A stretch of DNA of 64,000 nucleotides from Linum tenue. Its lineage: Eukaryota > Streptophyta > Magnoliopsida > Malpighiales > Linaceae. A program made the position numbers and the translations under genes. Shown piece after piece: positions 32,590-44,221 of the stretch. Positions within the stretch are counted from its first letter, which is position 1; each line of letters opens with the position of its first letter. Where the stretch lies: contig CAMGYJ010000005.1 of NCBI GenBank assembly GCA_946122785.1, forward strand, positions 62,508,200 through 62,572,199, given 5' to 3'. The notes below the pieces were generated by a model, which saw only the letters and a program-made list of their open reading frames with translations, had not been told where the DNA came from and did not search any database.

Positions 32590-34315
32590 TCTTCTGCACT
32601 CTCAACTGGAAATTGGTATGACCGCTTGCAAACACAAAAAATTCTCGCTTTATCTTTGATGCCACTTGGAATGGTGAGCTAACTGCTACTGATCTGTAGA
32701 ACCTCGCACAACGCTCCCTCCATATACCACTCAATCCCATCAACAATAGCACCCTACCAACTACTGCTGCATCAGATGTTGCATATCAGATGCTTTTCTG
32801 CCCAGGCAAGATGCTCCTGCCAGTTAGGGAAACCTGGAAACGTCCAGACTCCATGAAGGAGCTGCTGGAAAACTGCAATCCCAAACGAACATGATCCAAA
32901 CAAATGCTCCATACTGTCTTCCCCCCAGGACACAAAACACAGCACTCATCACACCTCACCCCCAACTGATCAATTTATCTCGAGTCCTTATTCTTTCCAA
33001 TATAATCAACCACACGAGAATGCAATGCTTAGGGTACTGTGTCTTGTGCCACAAGGTCTAAAACCATGACACAATAGAAGAAGGCACTCGAATGGCCTCC
33101 CACACCTTCTTAACTGAATATTTTGCCCAACAGCAACCATCCCACTCTAAAGACTCACCAACTCCTGCAATGTGTTGTTGTGCCAAATTTCGACACTTAA
33201 GAATCTTCTTCCACACCCACGTACTGACAGAGCAAGGAGAAAGAGACCAAAGATCCCTCCCTTTAATCCTATATTTGTTCATCCAAGCAACCCATAAAGA
33301 ACCAGCCTCTGCCAATAAATTCCATAAGTGCCTAATTACACATGCCCTGGTCCATTTCTTAAAATCTCGAATGCCTAAGCCACCCTCTTTCCTTGGCAAA
33401 GCCACCTATGACCAAGCAACAGGAGCTTTCTTCCTTCTGTCACCATCCACTCCCCACAGGAATCTATTGCAAGCATTCTCAATCATCTTAAGTACCTTTA
33501 GAGGAAGCAAGAAAATCGACATCCAATACTGGAATACACTTGTAATCACTGAATCTATCAAGTGTAGCTTGACATCATAGCTTAAAGAATGAGCTTGCTA
33601 AGTTTGGATCTGCTTAACGATCCTCTCCACAAGACACTCACAATCAACAGATGACAGTTTTCCAAAAAGGAGAGGTACGCCCAAATAACGGACTGGAAGA
33701 ACCCCTAACGGAAACCCAGATTGCTGAGAAATAGCTTGCTTATCATCCTGAGTAATTCCATAACAGAATAGTTGACACTTCTAGGGGTTGCATTTAAGAC
33801 CCGAGATAATATAAAACTGATCCAATAGATGCTTAATTCCAGTAATTGCTTGAGAGGATCCATTAGAAAAGACTAATAAATCATCTGCAAAACAAAGATG
33901 AGTAATACCAAGACTCTTGCATCGTGGGTGGAATGAGATAAACCCACTGTTGACTGCTTTCTTTAACAAACAAGAGAAAATTTCCATTGCTATGGTAAAA
34001 AGATAGGGGGAAAGTGGATCCCCCTGTCTCAATCCTTTAGCAGCTGCAAAGTACCCACACAAACCTCCATGGAAGGAGACACTCAACATAGGAGAAGTTA
34101 CACAAGCCTCCACCAACTTCACAAACTCAGTAGGCATACCCATAGCGGTCATAACTTTAAACAGAAAACCTCAATCCACTGAGTCAAATGCCTTCTTTAA
34201 ATCTATCTTAAGAGCACATCTTTGGGAGATTCTGCTCTTATGATAGTCTTTTACTAATTCTGTTGCCATTAAGATATTGTTACTTATTAAACGACCCTTG
34301 ACAAAAGCATATTGG
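32590..34315 (-). pseudogene. 5'-truncated L1-type LINE, reverse transcriptase
   Basis: Read from 34315 down: AFVKGRLISNNILMATELVK, LKIDLKKAFDSVD (with one stop), then a 123-residue frame (34152-33781) with GLRQGDPLSPYLF and the catalytic FADDLLVF, then YLGVPLLFGKLS. From 33405, LPRKEGGLGIRDF and KYRIKGRDLW are followed by the RT-associated zinc region with WGVRCDECCV and EHLFGSC. This is the order of plant non-LTR (L1-type) pol. The endonuclease and ORF1 are missing, as expected for a 5'-truncated insertion, and several stops make it inactive. Confidence 0.85.
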
Positions 34316-34510
34316 AGGAGGGTTAGAATTTAGGGGTGCCCTGTATAATGATGGGTAATTTGTCATTGGTCAAATGGAGGGCAGTTTTTATGAGCTAATT
34401 GAAACCTATTTGGGTGTTGCTGTGGGCACTGTAGGGGTTAGAGTGGCTTCTACTGCCATTAGGGGATAACCTGGGCGATTTTTTGGCGATAAATTTTGCA
34501 TATATTAATG
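34316..34510. other. Spacer between LINE and LTR relic
   Basis: No gene seen. The GC content is higher than in the flanks. The 5' truncation point of the LINE is at 34315. Confidence 0.3.
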
Positions 34511-34514
34511 AGGA

Positions 34515-35755
34515 CTGATGACGCTTGAATCTCTACCACAACAACACTTTTCCAACTATAGGCCAAGCGCAACCTATAATCGGGTGTAGGATAGGATAAG
34601 TATTTCAATACCAACACGAACGGACTATTTATCCTTACTTAAGCCATTTACACGTTATCTAACGATCAAATTGTGGTTAAAACTAAATAATATAAACAAT
34701 CAAGCTAAGTAAAATTTGTGGAATTAAAATGAGAAATAATCACTTGGACAATATTACCCCTGTTTCATGTTGAGATGGAATCGTGACATTCTATTGTGTT
34801 AGGTAAGTGTTTATATACCATTAGGAGCGCTAAAGTAGCTAGGACCCCTATCTGAGTGCATCCTATCCAGCTTAATCGATCTAATAGGAGGAACGTGCCT
34901 TATACCCGCAAAAGAAAATCAAGGCGATCAATTCTACTTCTTCAAGTTAAACCCGGAATAACGCAGATTAACCAATCACTCTAAATCATGGTACTCTACC
35001 GTAATTGAGGATTGACTCGAATTGCCTAAGGGGATCTTCTCCGTCCTTGGTCAATTTGTCCCAAATTGGAAGATTTGATCAACAACACCCAATTTCATGA
35101 AAATACATCAATCACATATATAAATCACAATACTCATTCACAATAGAGTTCACAATCCTACAATCTATGACATATCAAACTAGGGTTCCTACCATCCAAG
35201 TGACAAGGAGGAATACTCCATATCTAGAAGAGAAATAGCAACTAAGATTATGGAAAACCCCATAGCAAAGTGATTCTCCCTCTTTCTAGATGCTTGATTT
35301 TATACTTGGCCACCAATGGTCTTGGGTTGGGTAAGTCTACTTCTCCTCCTTTCCTTCCGTGCCAGGATCTTACTCTCTCTATGCTTGAAGAAGAACCATT
35401 CACTCTCTCTCTAGAACTCTCCCCTAAAAATTTAGCTCACTCTCCTTTATATATCTCCCGAATGCGCATATCATAGTTTCACATCACGCCCGTGAAGTCA
35501 TTAGTGAAACCGTGATTTTGGCAGAAAACGTGTCGTTTTACAAACGAACTTCATGGGTTGCTTGTTGACTTCACGGTTTGGAGATCATGATCCTTGTAAT
35601 GCCTGCGAACTATAAGAAAGGCTCTTAAGGAAATGAAAAATTCACAATCTCAACATTGACATTACAGTCAGGAGACTGTGATCCTAACACAGCCCGCAAA
35701 CTACCCACAATCTCCTGGAATTATGCATTCTTCACGATTTGGATGTGATTCGACC
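34515..35755 (-). mobile_element. Antisense Athila-like LTR relic with CTTCACGG palindromes
   Basis: It starts TGATGACGCTTGAATCTC and continues with the layout of the other antisense LTRs: a block with TCGATCTAATAGG, the CTAGGGTTCCTACCATCCAAG box, CATATCTAGAAGAGAAATAG, then a cluster of CACGCCCGTGAAGTC, GACTTCACGG and similar self-complementary motifs (35480-35700). It is then cut by gypsy pol sequence. The LTR start is missing. Confidence 0.5.
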
Positions 35756-36010
35756 TCGCTCACCTTACATGATGTCGCTCGAGTTCAAATTAGATCTCTA
35801 CATGGACAATGGGTCAAGAGTCAACTTAAGAGGTTTAAGGAGAGATTGGGAGCATTCAAGGTGGGAGAAAAGGTCTTTACAAGCAAGGCTTACGAGTTTG
35901 TTGATGCCAATTTGATTGGCATGTTATATAACTCTCAAGGACCAAGAATTATGGTCCGAGTACGAAGATACAAGCATCACATTGCTTCAATTTGTGGATC
36001 AAAATCATGA
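35756..36010 (+). pseudogene. Ty3/gypsy polyprotein tail relic
   Basis: SLHGQWVKSQLKRFKERLGA resembles the GP.TRS..KRFKE sequence that ends many plant gypsy polyproteins; the rest is not recognised. The frame is open for 110 codons to a stop at 36008 and is followed by LTR-like sequence. Confidence 0.4.
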
Positions 36011-36485
36011 GAAGATGGTATTGGAAGAAGGAGAAGAGGGTTTAGCCTAGAAGGGAAGCCCATGGTGTCAACACAATGTGTGAAAGGCAAAGAAGGTGTG
36101 AACAGAATATCAAGTGTGAAAACAGGCATGAAGGGAGTGGATTTTAAGGCTAGAATTAAGGGTTGAAGAAGTCAAGTTTGTTTCATTTTATTTGTAGGAC
36201 TTTGTTTACTTGTTAGTTAAGTATTTTAGCTTTCTTTTTTAGTTCTTTATTGGATTTTCTTGCCTATATGTGGAGGTCGAGTTCTATGTAATTTTCATTC
36301 AGCTTTCGGTTATCAATATTGAGAGTTTATACTCGATATTCAGCTTTCGGTTAAATTTCCTTCGAGTATTCAGGAGGTTTGAGTGTTTCTTATCAACCGC
36401 CAGGGTTTGCATTGCTTTCCAACTGCCCAGGTTTATTTTTGTGTTCCGAAGGGCATACTAGCTTCAGCATCGAGCAGGGCGTGAG
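36011..36485 (+). mobile_element. Probable gypsy LTR fragment
   Basis: After the pol tail come a T-rich U3-like stretch and a paired motif (TTCAGCTTTCGGTTA at 36298 and 36340), with GAGTTTATACTCGATATTCAGC between. This fits the 5' part of an LTR in the same orientation. The end is not defined because the next sequence is of a different nature. Confidence 0.35.
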
Positions 36486-36489
36486 CGTG

Positions 36490-37290
36490 CTATTGCCTTG
36501 TTAGCTTTGCTTGCTTGCTTGCTCCTTTGTTCTTGGCTACTGCTTGGCTAACTATTGCAAATTTTTGAAAGGTAGATAGATATTTTTCTTCCTTCCCGCA
36601 TCCGTGGAGGGGCCGCTCGGACGAATTTAAGTAGGGAATGGGATAGAGTTCGAGTGAGGCATCAATCATAGATTTCGGAACTTTCGAGATGCTTCCTTGC
36701 GAAAGGAAAGCCAGCTCGTTTTTTTACTTTACAGCAGTGCCCTTCCTACAGGTCTAAAAGGAGTGAGCGAGTTAACCCCCCGCCTTAACGGAAAGAAAGT
36801 TGGGAATGGGGAGAAGTCATAATAGAATGTCCTTCTTTTGTTACTCCGCCCTTTCCATATTATCTTGAAGGATAAGGATAAGGATTATCACGGAAAATCT
36901 CACGTTTAGGGAATCAGATGAGGAAGAACCAATAGAAATATACGTACTTGAAGACGCAGTCTAACGCTGACGAAAGCCCCTACGGCTAAGGCTAAGCCAA
37001 TGGATATAGTAACTATGGCGAATACGTTTTTCTTGCTTGCCACATACCCGGAATGCGAACTAAGCAAGAATTTTTGGCGCTTGAGCCCTTGACAAAAGAT
37101 CTTCACCCTTGAGAGCTGCACTGGGGGCCCACCTCTGAGCCAATGCACTATGATCCGCGGCAACAACTATCTATCTTGGTGCTTTTCCCCTTGCCGAACA
37201 TCTCTTTTCCTTATGAGAAAAAAAAAGGGATTCAATCATCAAGAAGTATTCCTTCTATTCCACTCAAGTTTATCTTTATTCTTTTGATCA
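36490..37290. other. Possible mitochondrial DNA insertion (NUMT)
   Basis: The base composition and style differ from the neighbours: runs such as GAGTGAGCGAGTTAACCCCC, GCCTTAACGGAAAGAAAG and GCTTGCTTGCTTGCTCC are typical of plant mitochondrial intergenic DNA. A minus-strand frame (37166-36906) of 86 residues includes AIVTISIGLALAVGAFVSVR, a membrane helix I cannot assign. No TE termini are seen. This is judgement by sequence style only. Confidence 0.35.
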
Positions 37291-37313
37291 TATTCCATTA
37301 TGAATTAAAGTAA

Positions 37314-37678
37314 GGTGTTACATGTATCAGAGCCTCTCCGCGTCCCTCTTGAACGATGGCGGGGCAAACCTCAACATGGGCGTTGAGTCCCAAGGAGGGG
37401 GTGTATGTAACACCATAGGCAAATCCCACATCGACAAAGCATGGGAGAGATCCATGGTTCATAAGTAAGAAACCGACATTAACTGAGAAGACACATTTTG
37501 ATGTGAAATGGAGGAGTTCTTGTGAGAACTCCGAAATCGTACGTGCTCAGTGTGGAGTACAACAAGGATGGGTGACCTTATGGTAAGTCACCTTAAATTG
37601 CACCTAAATTCGAAAATCGTGAGGTTCGAGGCACAAAGCGGACAATATCTTTGTCAGGAAAATGTTCGAGATGTTACA
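37314..37678 (+). mobile_element. Cassandra-type TRIM retroelement (5' LTR mostly lost)
   Basis: GGTGTTACA at 37314-37322 is the end of a 5' LTR, followed at once by TGTATCAGAGCC (37323-37334), an initiator-Met primer site missing one base. The internal region is under 75 bases and ends in the polypurine tract AAGGAGGGGG. The 3' LTR (37406-37678, 273 bp) runs from TGTAACACC to GATGTTACA and includes CAAATCCCACATCGACAAAG and AAAGCGGACAATATC. The short LTR, tiny interior and 5S-like segment are the hallmarks of Cassandra TRIMs. It encodes no protein. Confidence 0.8.
37522..37592 (+). promoter_or_regulatory. 5S rRNA-derived Pol III promoter segment in Cassandra LTR
   Basis: GAACTCCGAAATCGTACGTG, then CTCAGTGTGGAGTAC and AGGATGGGTGACCTTATGGT, AAGTC follow the 3' half of plant 5S rRNA (GAACTCCGAAGTTAAGCGTG...AGGATGGGTGACC..CTGGGAAGTC), which contains the A box and C box of the internal promoter. 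Cassandra LTRs are known to carry such segments. Substitutions in the A-box region may weaken it. Confidence 0.8.
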
Positions 37679-39260
37679 GGGACCCAATGGATCAGAAAGA
37701 GGACGAGATTACAAGCTCATGGGCTCAAACTAAGATGGATTCTGACACCATAAGTTGAAGTTATAGACCAAAGAATAGTATTTTAAAGAACAAACATGTC
37801 AAACGAAGCGCAAACAAACTGAAATCTGAGGAACACCACAATGAAACCAAGATGAAGTTGCTCACCAAATATGGGCCGATTTGCAGAAGAAACCCGAGAT
37901 GAGGTTATTATCGCCGTCCAACCACCGCAAGGCCCAAGCCCTTTAGAGATTTTCCCTTTTAAGTTACTTCATCCGCATGCCGAAGGAATCTGAGTTTACA
38001 TCATACAAAGAAGGTTTTGGCTGACTTTTGGAGGAAAAGGACAGAAAAAATTCTTGTGTAACTAGAATAAATAGGATTCTAGGCTAGAGATTTTACACAT
38101 ACCTTATACCAGCACTCTTCCCCAGGGTCACAAGTTAGAAATCCATAGAGATGAGGCAAAGCCTTGTTGGAGCTCGATGGGGAGTTCTCACCATTGATGC
38201 CTGTATAATTGGTGATGTCTTCCTATTCTCCTATCCATAGCTAGGTTGACATTTTTCAGTGATGTGACTTTGTGATACTTTATGTATAACTTTCTATGAT
38301 TCAATGAGATGCCTATTGTGTTCAATGATTTTATCATAGATTTTGGAGTTAATATATGCTTGCATAATATATTGCTTGAGATGTTTGATGCTATTATCAT
38401 TTTTTGCTTTAGTTAGTCAATGCCTATGATTATATTGTATGATACAATATGCATTGTGCTCAGTATAATCTAGGTTATTAAATTACCTTCTAGTGCTACC
38501 CATTGATGCTAAGCGTGTTAGGGAGGAGTATTTAACCATCCATAGATCACCGGTTATGGCTCAAGAGGCTCACACTTAATCATGTGCTATCCTAACTTCC
38601 TTGTTCTTCATTGATTAGGTGATGGCAAGAAGCGAAAGCACGCATTAGCTAATCAAATTCATATTTCAATAGACACATGATCAAATAGGAAACGATATTA
38701 GTGGAAGAGATAGGGCATCATAATAGATAATGCATAGAAAAATCGCATTGATGAGTTAGTATGCATTATCATCTAGAGAACACTACATAAACAATCCTTT
38801 TAATCGCTTTCTTTTCTTGCATTTCGTTTCATTCTTGCTTTAGTAACTTACAACTTGAATTAGACCACCTCAACCCACATCATATTTTATTTTCTTGCAT
38901 CATCATTCAAATATTATTGGTTAGGTTTGAGTAGTTACTATCAAAATATCTTATGGATACAACCCTAGGACATCCTAAGATTTTCGCACTTGTTACTACA
39001 TCAAAACACCAGGCCACGGCTAACAATGCAAGTACATGTAAAGCAATGTGCTTTTCTACTATAGACAATGTCATTTGATTTGGGCTTAATTATACATGTT
39101 AAGACCTCCAATCATTTATTGTTTGGCTATGTATTTTTTCGTTCTCTAGCTCATTTAACGATAATTTGTGTTTGGTCCAATCTTCCTTAGGTTGCTTTGT
39201 ACCTTCAAAACCATCAAAAGTATACCTAGTAGGCATCAAATAGTACAAGGACATGCTTAT
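37679..39260. other. Unassigned, with LTR-like stretches
   Basis: No gene is supported. 38500-39010 (CATTGATGCTAAGCGTGTTA, then ATGGATACAACCCTAGGA) has the feel of the R/U5 end of an Athila-like LTR in + orientation, but no primer site follows. The short frames at 37550 and 38188 show no motif. Confidence 0.3.
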
Positions 39261-39261
39261 G

Positions 39262-39400
39262 TCTATTGAAAGCTCATTGATCAAATAGTTGTGATTTAGA
39301 TAAGAAATACCATAGAAATTACTAAAGATGCTTCAATAGAAGGAGAAAAATGTATCAGAAATGAGAATGATGAATACTATAAATAAAGTGTCATAAGAAT
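39262..39400 (-). repeat. Repeat fragment shared with 57475-57610
   Basis: The reverse complement matches 57475-57610: TGACACTTTATTTATAGT, TCTCATT.CT.ATACATTTT, CTTCTAT..AAGCATCTTTAG and ATTTGATCAATGAGC occur in the same order. The element family is unknown. Confidence 0.55.
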
Positions 39401-39990
39401 TATCATACTTTTGAACTTTGCTTTTCCTCAAGCAAACATTGCTCATAATCATACAACTCAATGAACTCTAGCCCTCGCACTAATTCCATGCACAGTTTAG
39501 CAACACCCAACCGCGTCCCCAATATAATATGTTTGTCCATACACCGCGGTTTGCCTAGAATACTCGCAATCCTCCCTAAGCCTTCTCTAATTGTCATCTC
39601 TGATGGTAAAACCGTATCTGATGCTAAAACCGTCTCTGATGGAAAAAACCGTGAGACGGACTCATATTGGAATTGTTGAATTGTCAATCTCAAGAGCTTG
39701 GATACCCAGTTCCCATCTACGCAAGCATTAGATATTTTCTCGAAAGGGCCATGGGCCTCCCTCGAAAACCCATCTACTGACCTCTGCTTACGGAAATTGG
39801 AATAAGACTAACCGATCTTCTAGCCATGATCTCCATCCCTTCCTCATAACCAGTTTGCAGAGTACTATAGTGAGGAAATTGACAGCTGTGTCGAAAGAAA
39901 TTGTCCCACTAAACTTTTAGCTCATCTCTTCGATCCCTCCTCGACAACTGACTTGGGAATCAATGGCTCATTCACAAGCTCTGGTTCTTA
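39400..39990 (-). pseudogene. LINE ORF1-like (DUF4283 type) relic
   Basis: The minus-strand frame 39693-39403 contains GLGRIASILGKPRCMDKHI followed by GTRLGVAKLCMEL, the signature seen after the DUF4283 domain in plant LINE ORF1 proteins (G.IAS.LGKP...D..T......ARVC.E). Upstream segments in other frames continue to about 39990. The segment lies apart from the LINE RT at 34 kb and is broken by stops. Confidence 0.6.
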
Positions 39991-40110
39991 ATATTGTAAT
40001 TCAGTGTAGTCAAAATCACGCTTTTGCACTTCTATTTCACCAAACAGTGACGCCCATGAGCAATCGTCACCAACAACACATAGCAAAGCTCCAGCGACAA
40101 CAGCTGCCAT

Positions 40111-41711
40111 TGATAGACCGATAATTATACATGTTTTCACCCCTATTCTGAAGCCGTTTGTGATGAAGAATCTCGTGTTTTAAGCCGATTTCATGCTAGG
40201 TTGTGTGTTTATGTCATATTTCAGGTCCCAGCGTTGGAATCGAGGCGGAGGAACGAGTTCTGGGTCGAAAGGAGCGAAGTTGGGACAAAGTAAGCCGCAG
40301 GAGGAAAATACCCGGTCAGGTGGCCAAATACCCGACCGGGTATTCAATACTTTTGGGCGCCCGAGAACCAGAGAGGGGCCTAGGCAGAATGCCAAAATCC
40401 CCGGTCGGAGATTACAGAGGCAGACCGGGGATTTTCTCTTTGTTGATGCGCGCGTTTTGGATAATACCCGATCGAACCCCAGAATACCCGACCGGGTATT
40501 TCGACCGGGTATCGCGATGGCAGCTGATAAAAGGAAAAGAAGGCCAACTTTCAGAGGGTTCCGAGTTTTTTAGAGAGAAAGCGACGAACCAGAGTTCCCA
40601 AGTGCCATAGCTCGATCTTCATCACCATTGGAGCCCGGCTTGAGCTTGGAGAAGTGCGATTAAACGTCCAGGAGCAGAAATCCATCTTCACAGTATGATT
40701 TCCGCGTCTGAATCTGCTTTTGCTTCTTTCTCTATGGAGTAGTTCCCCCATTCATCTGGGTATGGGGAACCCTAGATTTGTATGCTAGGTCTGATTGTAT
40801 GAACCCAAATACAGAGTTTGTGAGTTGATTATATTCGATTGAGGTTTGAATGATTGAATGACTTGAATCCTGATCAAATTCCTGTTGTTTCTGCTTTGAC
40901 CTAGAATGAGAATATCTGCCTAGGTTGATAGAGTATCCTCAATCGAAGGTGGCGAATTGGTGACTTTAGTCGCGGAGCCAATTCGCTATTATGTACCGAA
41001 GTCAATTCGGTAGTGGAGGTTTGGTTCGTTAGGGCATCAATCTGTTTACTCCGGTGGAGGTTAGTCGCCCGCTAGAGACTCAGATTGAGAGGGTCTGGAG
41101 ACCTTTAGTCGAGACTTCAGGCTAATTAAGAACCTTCCGCAGTATAACTTTCATGAAAACTGAACTTGGTAAATTGTAATCCGACTTAACTGCAGTCTAG
41201 GGGGAACCATATCCGGGTGACCTCTCTTGACTTGACAACAACCGTTTACTTGCTTTGTGTTTTTGTTTGCTTGAGTTTGCACTAAAAGTTCACTGCTAAA
41301 TAACGAGAATTCACCGAGTAGTCATCACATCTAGGACCCGGGTTGACAATAAAACTCAAACCCGCTATACTACGCTTTAGGAAGTGGTTACACTTGGCCA
41401 TTTTCTAGAGTGACAGTAGGAGTGAGTCAAGTTTTTGAAAACTGAACTTGGTAAATTGTAATCCGACTTAACTGCAGTCTAGGGGGAACCATGTCCGGGT
41501 GACCTCTCTTGACTTGACAACAACCGTTTACTTGCTTTGTGTTTTTGTTTGCTTGAGTTTGCACTAAAAGTTCACTGCTAAATAACGAGAATTCACCGAG
41601 TAGTCATCACATCTAGGACCCGGGTTGACAATAAAACCCAAACCCGCTATACTACGCTTTAGGAAGTGGTTACACTTGGCCATTTTGTAGAGTGACAGTA
41701 GGAGTGAGTCA
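40111..41711 (+). mobile_element. 5' LTR of an Athila-like element
   Basis: It begins TGATAGACCGATAATTATAC and ends GGAGTGAGTCA, six bases before a tRNA-Asp primer site. It is very similar (by eye above 95 percent) to the antisense 3' LTR at 59457-60785, and 272 bp longer, chiefly because of a 282-bp tandem duplication near its end. The palindrome cluster AATACCCGACCGGGTATT lies at 40305-40520. The preceding five bases, GCCAT, would be the target duplication; no partner was found because the element's 3' half is missing. Confidence 0.85.
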
Positions 41712-41719
41712 AGTTTTTG
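41155..41719 (+). repeat. 282-bp tandem duplication across the LTR end
   Basis: GAAAACTGAACTTGGTAAAT starts at 41155 and again at 41437. The two units differ at only about three positions (ATATCC/ATGTCC, AACTC/AACCC, TTCTAG/TTGTAG). The first unit runs past the normal LTR end GAGTCA into AGTTTTTG, that is, into the first two bases of the primer site. The other LTR in the window has one copy. Confidence 0.9.
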
Positions 41720-41735
41720 GCGCCGTTGCCGGGGA
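41718..41735 (+). other. Primer binding site for tRNA-Asp
   Basis: TGGCGCCGTTGCCGGGGA is complementary to the 3' end of plant tRNA-Asp(GUC), the usual primer of Athila/Tat-lineage elements. Confidence 0.9.
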
Positions 41736-41859
41736 GGGCTAGGTTGTTGAAGAAAAGTGATTTATGTTACTTTAGCATTTTCATTTTCGCATTGAGTGTT
41801 TGTTCCTTCCCACTTGTGCCTTCACGGGTTTGCATTGCTTGATTGTGTGCAGATAGTGC

Positions 41860-43508
41860 ATGACCCGTAGCCAGTCGGGAGGTTTACTGCCGTTGAATCC
41901 TGAGATTGAGCGCACCTGCAAACAACTTCGGAGACAACAGCGAGCTAGACTGGCTACGGTGGAGCGCAGAGACGGCCAATTGAGCAGCGAATCCGAGGAC
42001 GAGTACGAGATGGAAGGCGATCAGAACCCACCCCCTCAGAACCAGATCCTGGGGAACGACCCAAATCCCCAGGGAGCTGGGAACCATCATCATCCACCAC
42101 CACCGGGTCCCACCTTGGAGTACTACTATACTCCACGGATTGCTGACATCCGCCCGGTCATCCTCTATCCGCCCATTCCTGCAAACAACTTCGAGATCAA
42201 GCCATGCTGGATTCGACTCATCACATCCTCTATCCAGTTCCATGGCTTGAAGGATGAGGAAGCCCGGGTGCATCTTTCCCGTTTTCTGCAGCTGACGAAC
42301 GGGTTCAAGCTGAACGGTGTCCCGGATGACGCAATCCGCCTTCACCTCTTCCCCCACTCTCTGGCGGGGAATGCTAAGAGGTGGTTGGAGACCCAGCCCC
42401 CATTGTCCATCACCTCTTGGGACGATCTGGCTGACAAGTTCGTGCACAGGTATTATCCGGCATCGAAGACCACGGAGATTCAGCGGGAGATCACTCACTT
42501 CCGCCAAGAGCCAGATGAGTCACTTCGTGATGCATGGGAGGGGTACATGGGATACTTCTGGCAGTGTCCCCATCATGGTTTCAGCGATGCTTTCACAGTG
42601 GGGAACTTCTACAGCGCCCTCACTCCAGACAGCCAGAGGGTGATTGAGTCTCTATGCCCAGGAGGGGATATCCTTACTAAGACTCCACCCGAGCTGAACT
42701 AGATGATCAGTACCTTGGCTGCCCGAGATCATTCTTGGGGGCAGAACAACAGAGGCAGGAATTCCCGGGACCGGGGTGTGCATGCTATGGAGGCCAGGTC
42801 TGGGTTAGAGCAGCAGGTGGCTGAGTTGGTGCAGACATTGAAGCAGCCTAACAGTCTCCTTCCGGGCCGAGGTGTAGCTACGCCTCCAGTAGCTCAGTGT
42901 CAGTGGTGTGAGAGCCCGAATCACCTGGTGGAGGATTGTCAGTCTATGAGGGAGTCTTCTACTCCCCAAGAGCAGGTGGACTTCATAGCAAATGCTCGGC
43001 GCCTGGACCCATACAACAGTACATATAATGAGGGATGGCGCCAGCATCCCAACTTTGCCTGGAGCAGCAACACCAACAAACCACCTGGTTTCCCAGCACC
43101 AGCAGGTGGCTTTCAGCAGAGGCAGCCCTTCCAGGCTAGGCAGGGGCTACCACCACAGCAGCAGCCCTACCAGCCTAGGCAAGGGCAGCCATTCCAGCAG
43201 CCCCAGCGCCAGTTTGCTCAGCCTCCAGCAGCCGCAGCTCCAGATACTCAGATGGCTGATCTGAAGAACATTTTGCAGGCTTTCATGACCACCAGTTAGG
43301 CGAATTTCACGAGGATGGATCAGAACATAGCCTCACTGGAGGCAGGCCAGAGGAACCAAGGTGCCATTCTGCAGGATCTACAGAATCAGATTTGGAGCTT
43401 AGCTCGCCAGAACACTACCAGGGCACCACTGTTCCTAATCCTCGTGACCCTCTCCAGCAGCTGGACGCCATCACCACCAGGAGTGGCAAGACCATGTCTG
43501 CAGACTGA
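41860..43508 (+). pseudogene. Athila-like gag, broken
   Basis: The first 280 codons (41860-42702) contain the retrotransposon gag domain: SSIQFHGLKDEEARVHLSRF, FPHSLAGNAKRWLETQPP, SWDDLADKFVHRYYP and FRQEPDESLRDAWEGYM. A TAG stop at 42700 interrupts it; the frame then continues (42703-43299) with coiled-coil-prone sequence and a CCHC knuckle CQWCESPNHLVEDC, then a Gln/Pro-rich stretch. After a second stop and a frameshift, PRDPLQQLDAITTRSGK marks the gag-protease border. Only two stops and one frameshift separate it from an intact gene, so decay is recent. Protease and pol do not follow in this orientation. Confidence 0.85.
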
Positions 43509-43844
43509 GGTAGAAATGGGTATTATAGCACCATCCAGCTCACTCGCATCGCACATCAGGTCAAACAGGAAAGACCAATCCGGAGTCACATGATGGTTGC
43601 ATGGTAAGCTGTGCACTCTGGAGTGAAGTGGAAGGGTGCATCATTCTCTAGCAGCTTGGTCAAAGACAAGACGATCTTCGAAAAATCATTGATGTATCTC
43701 TGGTAGAAGCCTACATGACCCATTAAGCTGCGGATCCACTTCACAGAACTACGAGGAGTCTTAATGTTTGCCCGATCTTACTCAATCCCCTGGTTAGAGA
43801 TTGTGTGCCCAAGCAAAATCCCTTCGCGAACAATGTATTGACAC
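43509..43844 (-). pseudogene. Ty3/gypsy RT-RNase H relic, C-terminal part, inverted
   Basis: The minus strand reads EGILLGHTISNQGIE, then IRSLMGHVGFYQRYINDFSK, LLENDAPFHFTPEC and, in another frame, DWSFLFDLMCDASE. These are the end of RT and the start of RNase H in gypsy pol. It is the continuation of 45705-45865, interrupted by a hAT element whose target duplication ATTGACAC occurs on both sides. Orientation is opposite to the adjacent gag. Confidence 0.85.
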
Positions 43845-44221
43845 TAGGGGTGGGATTCGGTCGGTAAACAATTTACCGTTTACCGAATTTACCGGTTTCG
43901 GTATACCGAAGTTGGCCAAACTGGTTACCGATTACCGATACCGGTTTGTAACCGGTTTACCGATTACCGAATTACCGGTAAACGGTAACAAACCGGTATT
44001 ACCGAAATACCGTGAGAAGCGATTTCGGGCGATTTTTTCGGTCGGTTTACCGAATATTTACCGAACCGAATCTCTGGAAGTGGGGTGATGTTGTAATATT
44101 TCGATTTTTTTGAGTTTTTTTCATCATTTTAGTAATTAATAATTTATTATTAACTCTTATTTACAATATTTTTGAGGCCTATACTTACATTCATGTATGT
44201 AATATTTTATATTAACTCTTA

